Shown: piece after piece, positions 12,376 through 25,260 of the stretch
Position numbering within the stretch: the first letter of the stretch is position 1
Layout of the letters: each line of letters begins with the position of its first letter
DNA from: Centroberyx gerrardi
Taxonomy: Eukaryota; Chordata; Actinopteri; Beryciformes; Berycidae
DNA length: 64,000 nt
Assembly (NCBI RefSeq): GCF_048128805.1
Contig: NC_136006.1
Coordinates: 7,230,179-7,294,178 of the forward strand
Direction of reading: 5' to 3'
The notes under the pieces: model-generated
What the model was told of the DNA's origin: nothing
Databases searched by the model: none
Seen by the model: only the letters and a program-made list of their open reading frames with translations
Translations under genes and position numbers: made by a program

Positions 12376-15316
12376 TTTGCTCCAAAATGCTTGGAGTACA
12401 GCATGGTTGGGAGTTACTGCATCAGGACCATTCACATAGTGACAAATACATTATCAACCACTGTGAATATATACAAAATTGATTTACAAATACTTTCATG
12501 TGATTGTCTAAACTTCCTGGTACTTATTCCTGTATTCCGGTATTCCTACAAAGTTCAAGAAGTAGTACTAGTACTTGCAAATACTGTTTGACCCAAGTCT
12601 ACTATGATATATCATGGTATCTGTATCCAGGGTTACTGAAACAAAATAACAGTGAAAGCAGACTATACTGTATATGTAGGCTAGTATATCTGGCCATGTG
12701 AGTAACCATCAGCAGCATCAGAGTGCAAGTCAATAGATCACAGATTGAAAAATAGTTTTACATTAAAAAAACAGTATGTTCCAGTCATTATTGTTGCTAG
12801 TTTTGGTACAAAACAGTGCACAGCTACAAAAGAGAACCCCAGATGCTCTACTGATGAAGTATTTGTTTAAGAAGAAACAATAGATTCGTAACTCGTGAAA
12901 CTGCCAATATTGATTCTGAAAACAAGTGTCAGCAGCTCAAATGGTTCTAGTAAAATACACACAATTATATCCAAGCTAAGCCCTGCGTGTTATTCTCAGA
13001 CAAAGTGTCAATTTAGCAATTTCCCTTGAAGATTACATGGATTGTTGCCTATTTGAGGCTCCATGTGAAAGTAGCTAGTATTTCAATATTACTATTGCAG
13101 TCGAACGTTATTGTTAAGATAAAATACAGGACAATTTTTAGGCTACAATTTTCCCTCACAAATTATCCCCAAGGCTGGTTGCCATGGGGATAGAATTTAC
13201 TTATTTTCTTTTGGTGTCGACACAAAAGGAAAACAAACAGTGAAAGAGCCTTCATCAGATATGGCTCCCTAGCCTCGGGTATGTTTCATTATCACCCAAG
13301 TGCTCAACAAAAGCTAAAAGAATCCAAAGGTCCTCCTATCACACAAAAAAGACAGACAAAAAACATGCCAAACAACTTACTACAGATACAGAACAAGAGT
13401 GCATTTCATTTTGCCTCTAATTACACTAATGGAAGTCCCTTTGTAGGCCTCAGTGCTTCCAAACCGTGGAGCTAAAAGAGGATAGGCACTCTGCTAAAGG
13501 CCCCATTGTGCTAGGTAAGCCCCCGGCTTAGACAGAGAGGGAGACGGGACCAGCTGTAATTAGTTTAGCCCCCTCTCTGCTTCACATCTTGCCAGGAGAG
13601 GGCTTTGCCCAGTGAAAGGTGTCTCCACAGGGCTCTCCGGCTAAAATGAAGGGTGGATCACCAACTAAAGGTCCAACAGAAGGGCCAGGGGACCCCTAAC
13701 CTACAACCAGACATGCAGCGACTAAATTAGACAAGGGGGAGTCATAAAATATGGCCGGTTAGATGAGTAAAGGGACCTAATTACAAAGGTAGTGGAGTGG
13801 ACAGTGAGGCATTCACTCCCCTCTGAGACCAGCAACCCACTTGTATAACTACTGAAAAAAAGGTCAAGAATCCCCTAAATAGAAACTGGACTGTACTCGG
13901 GCGTGGGGCATATGGTATTAGAAAATAATTCTTAGCATTTGTTACAACCAGCACAGAGAACCAGATGGATGGGGTTAACCACATCAGGACAATTCAGAGT
14001 TGTGTAAGTTTTCAGTCAAACAGTGTGCTAAATTGACTTTAAATACTTTCATGTGATTGTGTAAACTTTCTGACACACATTGCATTATCCCATGTGGCAA
14101 ATCCCACTCATCTGGCACTTAAATAGGCATACTACTAGATACAAGACTGACTGCAGTGCATCCCCATAGAGAATAGACACTATGGCACATGAAGCACTAC
14201 TAAAAAGGCAAAGTATTCATAGCGTATAATTAGATATCATGGGAAATATCCAAAATACTGCTACACTTTTCCCGGGTAGGTTCGTTTTTCCCCACGTTCG
14301 TCTCAAACCCTGACTATCAAAGTTGTTTTCCATTTTCATTGAGATTTTTTCTCCCACTGTGGATGTTGTCTTTGGGAGGTGGGTTGTTCACACCTCAGTG
14401 AGCAGCCTCAATGCTTCCCAACCCAATGTCGGCCATTTTTCCCAGCCCTTTGCCCTGTTTGAAAGGATACCCTCTCCCCTCCTTTACCCTCGCCATGAAA
14501 GAGAAGGGTCTAAATAATCTCCCCTTGCTCTAATCAGGGGAGCTCAGGAGGATTGTACGGAGCCGGGGGGTTCATGCCTTTGTGCCGGCCTTGACCATCT
14601 TGATTCCGTTGGCATTTTCTGGCGAGGTCTAGCACCCGGGGGCTTTTTAATTTGCTTTCTATTGACTCCTTGTTAATTGGGTTGGGGAGAGACGCATCCA
14701 GATTTCAACCCCAAGTTCAGTCATTTTAAACCCACATTGTGTTTCTCACACACTCACAAAAGATGCCCAGCTTGCTGGGATGCAAGCAGTGCAAGGGACG
14801 GGGATGGGTGGGAGAATGGAGGAAGGGAGATATTGGAAGAAAAAGGGAGGCAGTTTGAAGAAGGGGTTGAACTGTATGTTTGAGAAAGAGGTAGATAGCG
14901 GCCCACAGGATCTCTAAGCAATTAATCAACACCCTCGCTTTTGTCGTTATTCTCATAGGGTGATCTCATAGGTTAATAGGGCCAGATGTAATAATGTACT
15001 CAACCCTAATGGTAAATTTTATCATTCAGCCTTTGTCTCCACTTAAGATTAGTGCAATAAGAATTGCATTTCTCAATAGTTAATGAGGTGTCCCAATGTC
15101 TGTCAGAAAATACCCAGCCAGCTACCTCCCAGACTAGCCAAAATCTCTGTGCCTCCATGTTGCTGAATGCCGAAGGTTGAACAGTGGATATTTGTTCCCC
15201 AAAGATAGAAATGTTGTCTGCAGTGGAAAGTTCGTCTCTCACCCAGTCCTACAAGCTTTGTACCAATTAACCATCGAAACCTGAAGGAAGTGATGCTCAT
15301 TGTGTTAGAAATCAGG

Positions 15317-15365
<49 letters not shown>

Positions 15366-16356
15366 ACTACACAAAATCTCCAAGAAATTTCCAGTTGATA
15401 TCTTGTTACCTTTCACAGTGAATCCCTATGTGCAAAAAGTTATAAAGATAAGCACTATAGACCATAACTGAGTAGTGCTGGCCACATCTGCCTCTCACCG
15501 CCTTTGTCTTCCCAGGGAGAGTGGGGGAGGTGAGGGGGGGCAGTAGCACAAATGAAGTGTCCTGGTCAGAGCAATAGCGTGTTTAAGTGTGTAATCATTT
15601 GTTGCTCCCCTGGAGACCCATTGGCCAGACGGAAGGAAGTCAACGCTAGCAGATTCATGAAATCCCTGCAATTCGAGAATGCGCCCCAAGGAATCTCATT
15701 AAGGAGCTCCACACGTCGATGCTGCAGCCTCACACTGCTGTTTTTCTAACAGAGCAGGGGCAGTCCATGGCGGATTTAACTGGATAATGGTATTGGTTTC
15801 ACATCAAGTAGGGAGCAGGAAGACCACAGTGGATAAGCAAGGAGGACAGCCTCTCTGCCCCGTCTCCCTCTCCTCGACTGAGTAATTATTCCTTAAGCCC
15901 ACCTACCCAGGCAACAAAAATAGAATTGATTTCCCATTATGTGAGGCATCGCTCCTGCTGGGGAGGTCCTGTCAGGGTGACCAGGCAGCGAGCAGGCATG
16001 TCTAACCTGAGAGTGCGGGACTGGCTGTGTGCTGCTGCATAGGGCTATCGATGTGATCCTGCGCTTCATTTCCCAAAACAAAGCGGACATGGTGCTATTA
16101 CACCCCTCTGCCCCAGAACGGTCACCTGGACAGAGTCAGAAAAGACCGCTGAAGAGCGGGCCAGGCCCACACAGCGACACGCTGCTGGGCTTATTAACTC
16201 CAAAATGGATGGTTTTCAAAAGGTTTCAGTGTGTGATACGACCACGAAATTACCTTTGAAGGCATGGGTGCAAAGTCACTGAATTAAATATAACCTGTTT
16301 CATGAGTTAAGGATGATACTAAGGTGATGTTGCTTAGAATCTCAAAGATATAGAAG
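12376..16356. other. Gene-free stretch with candidate regulatory blocks
   Basis: Repeat-poor sequence. Segments 13480-13700 and 14380-14660 are complex, with TAATTAG-like motifs and few low-complexity runs. A segment pair at 12362-12520 and 13920-14070 is related. No open frame looks like a gene. Confidence 0.4.
15317..15365. repeat. (ATCT)12 tetranucleotide microsatellite
   Basis: Twelve perfect ATCT units between unique flanks; likely polymorphic. Confidence 0.96.
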
Positions 16357-16364
16357 GATATTAC

Positions 16365-16689
16365 TAGGGATGGGACAATATATTGAAATTCAATGTGTGG
16401 GGCAGAAAAATGAATCGCAATATTAACTCACAAATGAGACGGCTTGCCCATCACAATTTCTCAAGGTCTCCATCCAAATTATATTATTTGCACTTTGTAA
16501 TGACATTTTTAAATTGTTGTTTACATTCTAGCAAGCCAATGTCATTTGTGGCTCAGAAATAAACATAAATCTGCACAATCATACTTTGTTGTCATTGAAC
16601 ATTTATTACATTGTATTGTAGTTGTATTGAGTCGTGAACCCCATATCTATAGAATCGTATCGTAAGATAAGGATATTGTCTCATCCCTA
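16365..16689. mobile_element. Non-autonomous hAT-like MITE (TAGGGATGGGAC ends)
   Basis: The left end TAGGGATGGGACAATAT and right end ATATTGTCTCATCCCTA are inverted repeats. Flanks GATATTAC (16357-16364) and GAAATTAC (16690-16697) are an 8-bp target duplication with one mismatch. It is 325 bp, AT-rich and non-coding. Confidence 0.82.
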
Positions 16690-16697
16690 GAAATTAC

Positions 16698-18307
16698 ATG
16701 TAAAGATCACATGGTATTGAAATTGATCAGCAGTATTTTTTACATGCAATAATGACTGCTACCTTAGACAACGACAGAGCAAATAAAAGTACCACTGTGA
16801 GATAGCTGTCGCCTGAGGGCCTTTAGTGAAGTAGAAGGCTGACTCAGAAGGCGATTTGAAGGTCTCACAGGAGGACATTTATTTACAGTGCAACCAAAGT
16901 GCAACACAAAAAAAGAAAACAAAAATTCCAAAAACTGAAGATTTACAGAACAGAGGATAACTCAACTCATACCAAGTCAAAATAACAACACGTGCACTGG
17001 CATCTGCACTGCCTGACCTTCCCTCCCAGCTGCCTCAGAACAACTCTTTAAATACAGCCATCAATTTCAGAGACACCTCCCCCGGCCTTCACCAACCTCA
17101 CTACAGGGGTGAGACATATTACCAGCTTTTATATATTATTAACCATAGTGTTATTTTCACAGGATTCCAATTTCCTACTGTACCTGAATGCATCACCAAA
17201 ACACATACAGGAAATAGCCGCGATCTCGCACAGCAAAAGAATAATACACACCTCCGACATGGAATAGGACATGACATCATCGCTGACGTCATCGACCACA
17301 TAATAGACGCAACTGCAGGGCGACTCCCTCCCAAACAGTCGTTTCCCGCGGCAGGTAAGAGTACTTCTGCGAACAAAGAAAACGTAACTATACAATTCTG
17401 AAAATCCTGTAACCAAAACAACAATAAAGGTAAATGAAATAGCAACACTGTTTGTCTGTCATTACTGTGTTAAACCGAAAATATGGAATTTGGACATCTC
17501 AACAAAATATAACGCTAAACACAAACAGCCCCGGGATAGTTATGTGTGTTCGCATTACACAGTGAAATTACCGGTCAACTCAATACGTGATAGAATTAAC
17601 AAACATGTAGAGATGTACCAATGGGCTTAACTTATGGATAAAGAAATAATGTTGTGACGAATGACGAACAGTGACGAATGATGCGGTCATACCCACTTTG
17701 TCACAACCACACTGAAATCCAAGCCTCTCAACATTTTCTATACTACTCTTACTTGACTCACGTTACCACGGAGTAGAGAGCAGAAACATGATTTCTGCAG
17801 GGATCACACTGACTGACGTGTCAAATGCAGTTAGCAGGCGGCTTGCTGGAAAGCTGTAAGTAACTAGCCTGCATGTGTTAGCTATGTAAACATGACCTCT
17901 AGGCCACACTGCTATCCCCTGTGTCCCAACAGCAGAGTTGTAAATCCTCCACAATGAGCTGGAAAATGTCCACAGTGTGCTTGAGGAGTAATATAAAGGT
18001 CAGAGGTCAGCAGGGGTGATCAACATAGCCTTACCTTACAGCCGCTTTAAGCTACAAAGCCGCAACAATGAGGGTGAGGTGAAGGCATCTGTTTTCTTTC
18101 CTCTCTTCAGCCTGTGCTGCTGTTCAAGTGCAGCAGTGGTAGCAAACACAGCAGCAATGAAAAAGGTTATCAGGTGTCAGGAAGGCCATCAGTAAAGCAG
18201 GTCACATGTGTCTTTTGCTACAGTGAAGTTATGATTTGAACAGAAACAGGAAGCGGTGTGCCTATGTGCAAGAGTAATGGCCAACGTCACAGTCAACAAA
18301 ACACCAT
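16698..18307. other. Gene-free stretch
   Basis: Holds one exon-like open stretch without ATG (about 16965-17402) that contains a TGACGTCA palindrome at 17284-17291. Nothing else recognisable. Confidence 0.45.
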
Positions 18308-19033
18308 TTAAAGCTGCAGTAGGTAACTTTTTATTAACATTTATTCAGGAGTAATAAAAATAGATCGCCAAAGACGAGGTGGCCAAAGACAAGCAGGATA
18401 ATATGTCAGGATCTCAGAAACAGCGGCAGCTCCGTTCCTCTGCTATTCTCATTTCAAAGAGAAATGTGTGGGAATCCCATCTGACCAATGAGGAGAGGTC
18501 TGAGGCAGAAGGCGTGACTCTGTCCTGTCAATCACTCCTCCTGTCACTCACCAGGAGGAGTGGGAGGCGCGTTGTTCCTTGTGTTGGCTTGAATTTCCGC
18601 AGATTTTATCTCTTTCCTCCCGAACATACCCAGCATCTTGTCAGCCGAATTTACAAAATGGGGCTGCAATAGAGAAGACCGTCCCATCCCCCCTTTTTGA
18701 GAAACCGTAGATTCGCCCTGTTTGCCCAAATTATATTCTGGTGTCAGGTATGTGTACTTCTCCGCCCAGAGGAAGTGACGAATCAAAATTTAAGAGCGAA
18801 ATACAAAACTGAGCACTCCGTCCAGAGAAAGCTGGACTCACCACCGTTAGATCTTTTCCTCTCTCGTCTTTTTGGTTTCCTTTGGTATAAAGCATCACGG
18901 ACCGGGAAACATGAGCGCACTGTATGCAGTTTACTGATGTCATGGTCAATGATTTCTGGGCATCGAAGTTACAATTTTTCAAATACTTACCTCCAATACC
19001 ACCAACGTGCAAAGTTGCCTCGTGCAGCTTTAA
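18308..19033. mobile_element. TTAA-flanked MITE, 726 bp
   Basis: Left end TTAAAGCTGCAGTAGGTAAC and right end GTTGCCTCGTGCAGCTTTAA are inverted repeats, and TTAA borders both sides, as with piggyBac-type target sites. The short reading frames inside have no recognisable product. Confidence 0.72.
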
Positions 19034-21231
19034 CTACAGAAATTTTGTAACATCAAAGTTCGTCTTTGCCAGAATTCCTGGCAGTCAAACACGACCTTGC
19101 GCTCCAATTGGACTGTTTCGGGCTGGACTCAGTGTTCATTCAGCTAAACCCTGCATTCACTCCATTCCCCAGCCTCACTGTCCTCCTAAGCAGGTGCCAA
19201 TCACAGCAGGCTAACTCGCCTAGAGCCTGAGCGGCTGGAACTCATTAGAAAAAGCCGGGCATGTTTTGGTGCCGGCGCAGCCCGTATTCATCCAGAACCC
19301 AATGTGAGACATTCCTTGGGGCGGGGAGAGGTTAATCAGCAGGGTGAAAACAATGGACTCAGGTCCTGGAGGTAGGGAGGGGAGGAGGAAGAGGAGGAGG
19401 AGGAGGAGGAAGAGGAGGAGGGATGATAGTAAGTTGGTGTCCGAGGGAGTGCGAAGGACACGGTGGTGGGCCGACTGTGAAATGAGGAAATGCATCAGGA
19501 AATGCACAAGGACATCCAGGAAGACGTGTTTCTGTGTGTGCAGCAGATTTTTTGAAAGCATGCAAAGTCAAAGCATATCAGGGTGAAGTGTGTTGTGGAC
19601 ATGGAATTATAATTCGATATCTCTTACAAGTGGAAGGTTCCTGTGCTTTAGTAAAACAGAACAGAATCCTATATTGCGATCTGGCCCCTTGACATGTATT
19701 TGCCGCTGTTCATTTTCATTCCTCCCTTTGTATTGCAAGGCTATCATTAGGCAAGGGAATGCATGTGTTCAGAGCAGCACACTCCTCAATATTGACTGCC
19801 AAGTTGTAATGGCATAAAACAGAAATGTAGAAACTAAAGCCGCCTTTGCAGAAATAGAAATCAATATGCCCAGAAAAAAAAAACTCAGGAACAAAATGAA
19901 ATCGAGTGAAAACCCAAGGAAAATCCAGGAAACATGCTTTAGCTACGCTTTGTTTTCTTGTTCGCTTTTAGAGCAATTTCATTTCACTCCGTTTCCAATG
20001 GGTGGCTCCATCCGTGTAATGTGGGAGCAAATCTAAAATATAATGGAGAGTGGATAGCTGCACAGTTGGATATGTGCGCCGCAGCCCATTTTAACCGCTA
20101 ATGGCGCGGGCCTAGTGTCGATTCTGGTCCGGTCCGGCTGTAAGACTCACTGCGGTCGGCGTGCGGTCGGCCTCTTTATGAGACGGTCAGTGGACGAGCC
20201 TTATTTGGCCCCGGGCCCCGCCAGAGCCACCACATTTCCTAGCATTGCCACACACACGGGCCAAAAATATATGGACCAGCAAACATGGTTATGGGAATGA
20301 GCGACTAAAATGGTACACTGGAGACTGATCTCAGCAATTCTTGACTGCTTTTGATTACTCAAGGGAAGATCGTTTATTTCCAAGGACTTTGAGATAGTAT
20401 AGAGGAGAGGCAGAGTGAGAGATATGTCAAATGTCGGGACAATCTCAAGCTCAGACTCTCCCCCCAAGGTTCTTTAAAACTTGAGGGTTGTTGATATCCT
20501 CCTCCTCCTCCTGCCGCCACCGCTACCGGACACTTTCTGTTGCCATATCTCGTCATTTCCCCTCTTTAACATGCACCATGTCTTTACTCGTCTCCGCCTC
20601 AGTTATCGGCCTGTTCCATATGCTGTGTAGGTGGTAGGATGGCGTCTAGACAGATCCTTTGGCAACTCTATCTATTCGCCCCCTGAGACTTTCCTCTTAG
20701 TTTGACTGCTTCACGACATGAGTTTATTCATCCCCTCCTCTGTTTGATAACCCTCTCCTCCTGGGCCTTGTGTGTGTGTGTATATGTGTGTGTGAAGGTG
20801 CCCGTGTATATATGTCTGAATAGGCCAGTGATGCACATTCTCCGCTGCAGGTATTAATCATTCCCGGCAAGAGTGTGCGTGTGTGTGTGTGTGTGATGTC
20901 TGAACTACTTGTGTTCAGAGGTTCTTTTATCTCCGCTCTTGTAAGGCTGAATGAAAGTATTAAACCCTTGTCCACCGCTCCACCTGTACAACTCTGTCTG
21001 TCTTTGTCTGTTGCTCTGCAGTTTCTGGTTAATTTGACTTAGGGTTGTTGTTTTTTTGGGTTTTTTTTTTTTTATTTCCTCGTATTCCCATCTTTTTTGC
21101 ACATGCTCGCTCTCCATCCGTCTGGCTTTTCTCCCTCCCTCCGGCTCAACTTCTTTATTCTCTTCTTCATCTACGGGGCAGGCAGATGCGTATCTCTCCT
21201 TTTCTGTATCTCTCTCTCTCTCTCTCTCTTC

Positions 21232-21263
<32 letters not shown>

Positions 21264-21399
21264 GATACACACTTTCAATCTCTGCAGTGCATGTTTTCAT
21301 ATAATCATGTCACCGTAGTTTGCACTGACTGATTAAGCGCAGATGGAAAGCCAGACATCTGAATACTGTTTGAGCCTGGGGGCCTATTTTATTTAGAGT
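19034..21399. other. Gene-free stretch
   Basis: Contains a purine-rich GGA/GAA run near 19375-19425 and a GC-rich complex block at 19920-20260 that may be regulatory. The rest is pyrimidine-rich or microsatellite sequence. Confidence 0.4.
21208..21260. repeat. (TC)n-(CA)n compound microsatellite
   Basis: TC units at 21208-21229 run directly into CA units at 21232-21260. Confidence 0.94.
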
Positions 21400-21730
21400 T
21401 TAAAGGAATAGTTCACCCCAAAATGAAAATTCAGCCATTGGCTACTTAACTCCCATAGTTCCATCTCAACCTTTTCCCAAACTACTGAAGTTAACAGAGC
21501 CATCTTTTTACAGCTTAAAGAAATGCATCAAAATGTCCATCAAATTGTTTCGTAGCCTAACGATTGCACTGATGCTCCAAAAGTCAAATATTTACCTCAG
21601 TATCTCCTATATTTTCCTATATGGTTCCTTTTCTGTTTGGTTTTCGTATAAACTTCAATGGAATTTCGACTGATATGGCCGTGAGTAGTTTATGACTGAA
21701 TTTTCATTTTGGGGTGAACTATTCCTTTAA
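21400..21730. mobile_element. TTAA-flanked MITE, 331 bp
   Basis: Ends TTAAAGGAATAGTTCACCCC and GGGGTGAACTATTCCTTTAA are perfect inverted repeats that extend further inward (aaaatgaaaattcag and its complement). This end sequence is common in fish genomes. No coding capacity. Confidence 0.88.
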
Positions 21731-22007
21731 AAGCACATGTCAAAGAAACACCAGATGGAACATGATGTAAGCTTTGTAAAACACTTGTGGCCAGATCCAT
21801 GTTCCCATTAATTTGTCAAAACGTTGCTGGTTACATCTCAAGATTCAACTGAATACTACTACTGACTGAATACTTTATTGCCATGTTGGAGTGGAGTTTG
21901 TGGAGTTTGCCTCAACATACAAACATACAAACATACAAACATACAAACAGCAGACATAGCACTCCTAATACCATACATGCCCATTCCTCACAGTCACACA
22001 CTGTACA

Positions 22008-22281
22008 TTAAAGTCCCCATGAAATTAACTCCCATTTAATTGTTTAATGGTGACCTCATGCTGCACCAGAAGGCATAAATATAATATTCCAACCAATAAA
22101 ACCATCACAGATTTTTGAACAATCCCACCAAATAAAACTGCCTTTCTCTCCTTGACTGATATTCAATTGGTTTAGACTCTTGAATGATCCCTCACTGCAT
22201 TACGTCCCGCCCCAACATCCTGTTTCAACGTGAAATACATCAAATCATGAACGTAATGACGTCATTTCATGGGGTCTTTAA
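22008..22281. mobile_element. TTAA-flanked MITE, 274 bp
   Basis: Left end TTAAAGTCCCCATGAAAT and right end ATTTCATGGGGTCTTTAA are inverted repeats bordered by TTAA. The core (taatggtgacctcatgctgc; ccaataaaaccatc) recurs at 7150-7328. A TGACGTCA palindrome lies just inside the right end. Confidence 0.82.
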
Positions 22282-24762
22282 CATCTCTCTAGTCACAGCT
22301 TCTCCTCCTACATCACCTCCTTGCCTATAGGGGGCAGTATTCTGACGTCGCCCACAAGCAGCAGAGTTAACAACATGACATCAGATCTCACCTGCAGGGG
22401 CTTCACGATCTCAACTGAAGCCAGACTTCAGACAGAGGGGACGGGTTGCCCAGACAGGCTGCTTGGACGTCGGCCAGCCGCACAAGCTGTGAAAAGGTCC
22501 CGCGGCCTCCCTCACATATCGCCAGCGTTACATTTGTTCCAGCTTCTCTCCGCTTCCCCGCCATCTGTGGTCTTAATGAAGCTGTCAAGAAGCTGTCATT
22601 CACTCATGAGCGGCTACGCCTCGCGGTGCGATCGCTAACATTTAGCCGCCAGGGATTGAGCAAACTTTGAAAGTTTTTCGAAATTGCTGTGTAAACGATT
22701 TTCAACACATCGGGCATCATCACTTCAGAACAACTCTCTTTACCTGTGATGATAGGCTGATTGGATGAAAAGGCCGCTGAGAAACCGAATTGAATTTACT
22801 GATTCTGGGAGTGTGGAGTTGTGAGAATAAATATACGGGGCATATTTAATAGAATGAGTAATGACAAATCACAGCATGCCAACGTCTTTTGACCAGAATG
22901 AGACGGCTGGTTGTGGGGAACAAAAGAAAAAAAAGTCCCACTGTTGATGGTGGGGGAGTCATGGCAACGGCGGACTGCTGGGTAATTGATGAATGACAGG
23001 AGGGATTTTGATTCACGTTCACATGGTGTCACACATGGCTACTGAGGAACCAGAGGCTTTGTGGCGCTCTGTGTATCCACGCCCTCATGTTTATTGACTC
23101 GCAAAGTCCATTGTTTTACCGACGATGTGGTCCTTCCCCTCTTCCGAAGCCAAATCCGTCTGGAGCGGGTGTACAAGCGGAGCATGGGATCACGGTTTAT
23201 TAGCCATAAATCTGCTTCTTTTGTGTGCTTTTTAAACAAGCGTAAGGTTGCCACTCGAGGGAAAAGAGGTGTTAATCCCCTACCCTTACACTGCAATTTC
23301 ATAAGCTGAAATGAAACCATTATTTCACCGAGCAAACTGTATTATTGTGATTTTCCAGCAGAGTGTGAACCTTTAGAGATGATTGGGACTGGGATCTGAG
23401 GTGTGGGTCGAATGAGAGCGCCAGTTGAATGAGCGTGAGCGGCGGGCTACGTAGCGCTGAATACTAATTGCCTCGCCATTATGCCTCGTCTATCATGAGT
23501 TATAAATTCACAGCCGTCTGCGATGTATGTCTGTGCATGTCGTCGTAAAAAACCCTCAGTCTTAATTACAGTTCTCGGTTTTTATCTCTCATGACCATAA
23601 TTTCCACACTAATGTCATAATCACCCGCAGGCTATAGTGTTTCAATGATGGCGAGCTGAGGAGGAGGAAGAAAAAATGACAAATACAGTTGGATAGGGGT
23701 TCAAACGCTTTGAGGGGAGATTTTAAGCGTGAAAATGTGTTGCGGGTGTTGCTTTTTCCACTGGAGCTTCTTGGGAATAAGGAGGGGGGGGGGGGGGGTT
23801 GTGTGATGCACCGGGCCAAGTGGAGATGAGTAAGCAGTCCCAAGAGCCAGGGGTTGTTCTGGGCCGTAAGAACCAGGAGTGTGGCCACACTGACGTTAGC
23901 TAGCACTCTCCTTTTATAGAGGAGGAGAAGGGGGGCGTCAAGCCAAAAGAGGCAGACTGAGCCGGCCAAAGCCAGCAGCAGATCTTAGCGGCTGTGGCCC
24001 CTTCTCATCCACAGGCTGCTAAGCCTGGACAGACACCCGCAACCGCAGAGCTTGGAGCGAACCGCTGCTGAGTCCCTTTCATTTAGCCAGTCGCTCTTTC
24101 ATTTCTCTAACTCTCACTCTCTCTCTTTCTCTCTCCACATCCACATCTGTCTCTGTCAGTTGCTCTCTCCACCTTTGGCTCTCTCTCTAGCTGTCTCTCT
24201 CCTTCACGCTTTTTTTTGGCTCCCCTACTTGTCAATCTGCTAAACCTATTAGGTATTACTAACGCAGCAAAAATGTAGCGTAATGAAATAACATGGGGAA
24301 TTACACCCTTGCTCCCTGTCGTGGGTGAAGATGAAACCGGTCTATTTATGAGCACAGAACAAATAAACCAGCTTTGAGGCTGCGCCTGGACTGTGTCTGC
24401 CACAGAGCAGTGACAGGGCCCCAGAAAGCAGCACCCGTCTATTCAATACAGCTAGAGGGAAAAATGTGCTTCACTCCCATAACTGAGGTCTTTATGAACA
24501 AAGAACATCATGGTTGGCTTTAGCTTAGCTGTGTTTCTGCCCACTGCGCCTGATGCATTGATGTTTTTAAACTTGTATTTATCCAGGGAAGGGTTTTGCT
24601 CAGCAACACCCTACTTCATACTTACACAAATTAGTACTTGGGAGCTGTGCAACCACAATCATCTAGTGTTGACCATTAAGGGAGAAAACCACTCTAAAAC
24701 ATTTTGTCACCATTAAAGAACAGCGGTTGGCGGTGTACCTTACATATCTGGGCCCATCTTGT
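22282..24762. other. Gene-free stretch
   Basis: Mostly unique sequence. Blocks 22680-23060 and 23370-23600 are repeat-poor and AT-rich with TAATTA motifs. Short frames do not match known proteins. Confidence 0.4.
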
Positions 24763-25260
24763 TGTTTGGTGGTGTATTTTTCTTTGAGATATTTCCAGTG
24801 CAGCTCCGATGGAGTTTAACAGCTGAAAAATGTTCAATTATCTAAAACATTAACAGTAAACGTCAGGTTTTGGTGTCAGACCCTCAAAATCAAAGAGCGA
24901 GGGCTTCTTTCTAGAGCCGCCATTTTGCACCAAGAGACGTTCAACAATCATACAGGGAGAAATCCATCGTAGAAGAGGAAGAGAGACCAATTTCTCCACC
25001 CAAAAGTTTCAATATCAATAGACCAGAATGCAATGCAGCATCAAGACATGTTGCGTTATGAGTAAGAGGTGTGACTCACTTTTTCTCAGCTGAAAAAACA
25101 CCCTCCCTTGCTCTCTCTGTGATCTCTATCAATATCGTGTGTGCTCTCAACCTACGTATCGGAAGCAACAAGTTCAGGCATGTTCTCTGGGGGTTGTGAA
25201 AAGGCATTCTGGGAAATGCAGGAAATCACTAACCGAAGTAGAAGTCGACGAGGCAGGTTG
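24763..25260 (-). repeat. Dispersed ~500-bp repeat, copy B
   Basis: The inverted partner of 4796-5316. Both carry the same aatgccttttcacaacccc / cccagagaac block and the same near-identical central 100 bp. Confidence 0.8.
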
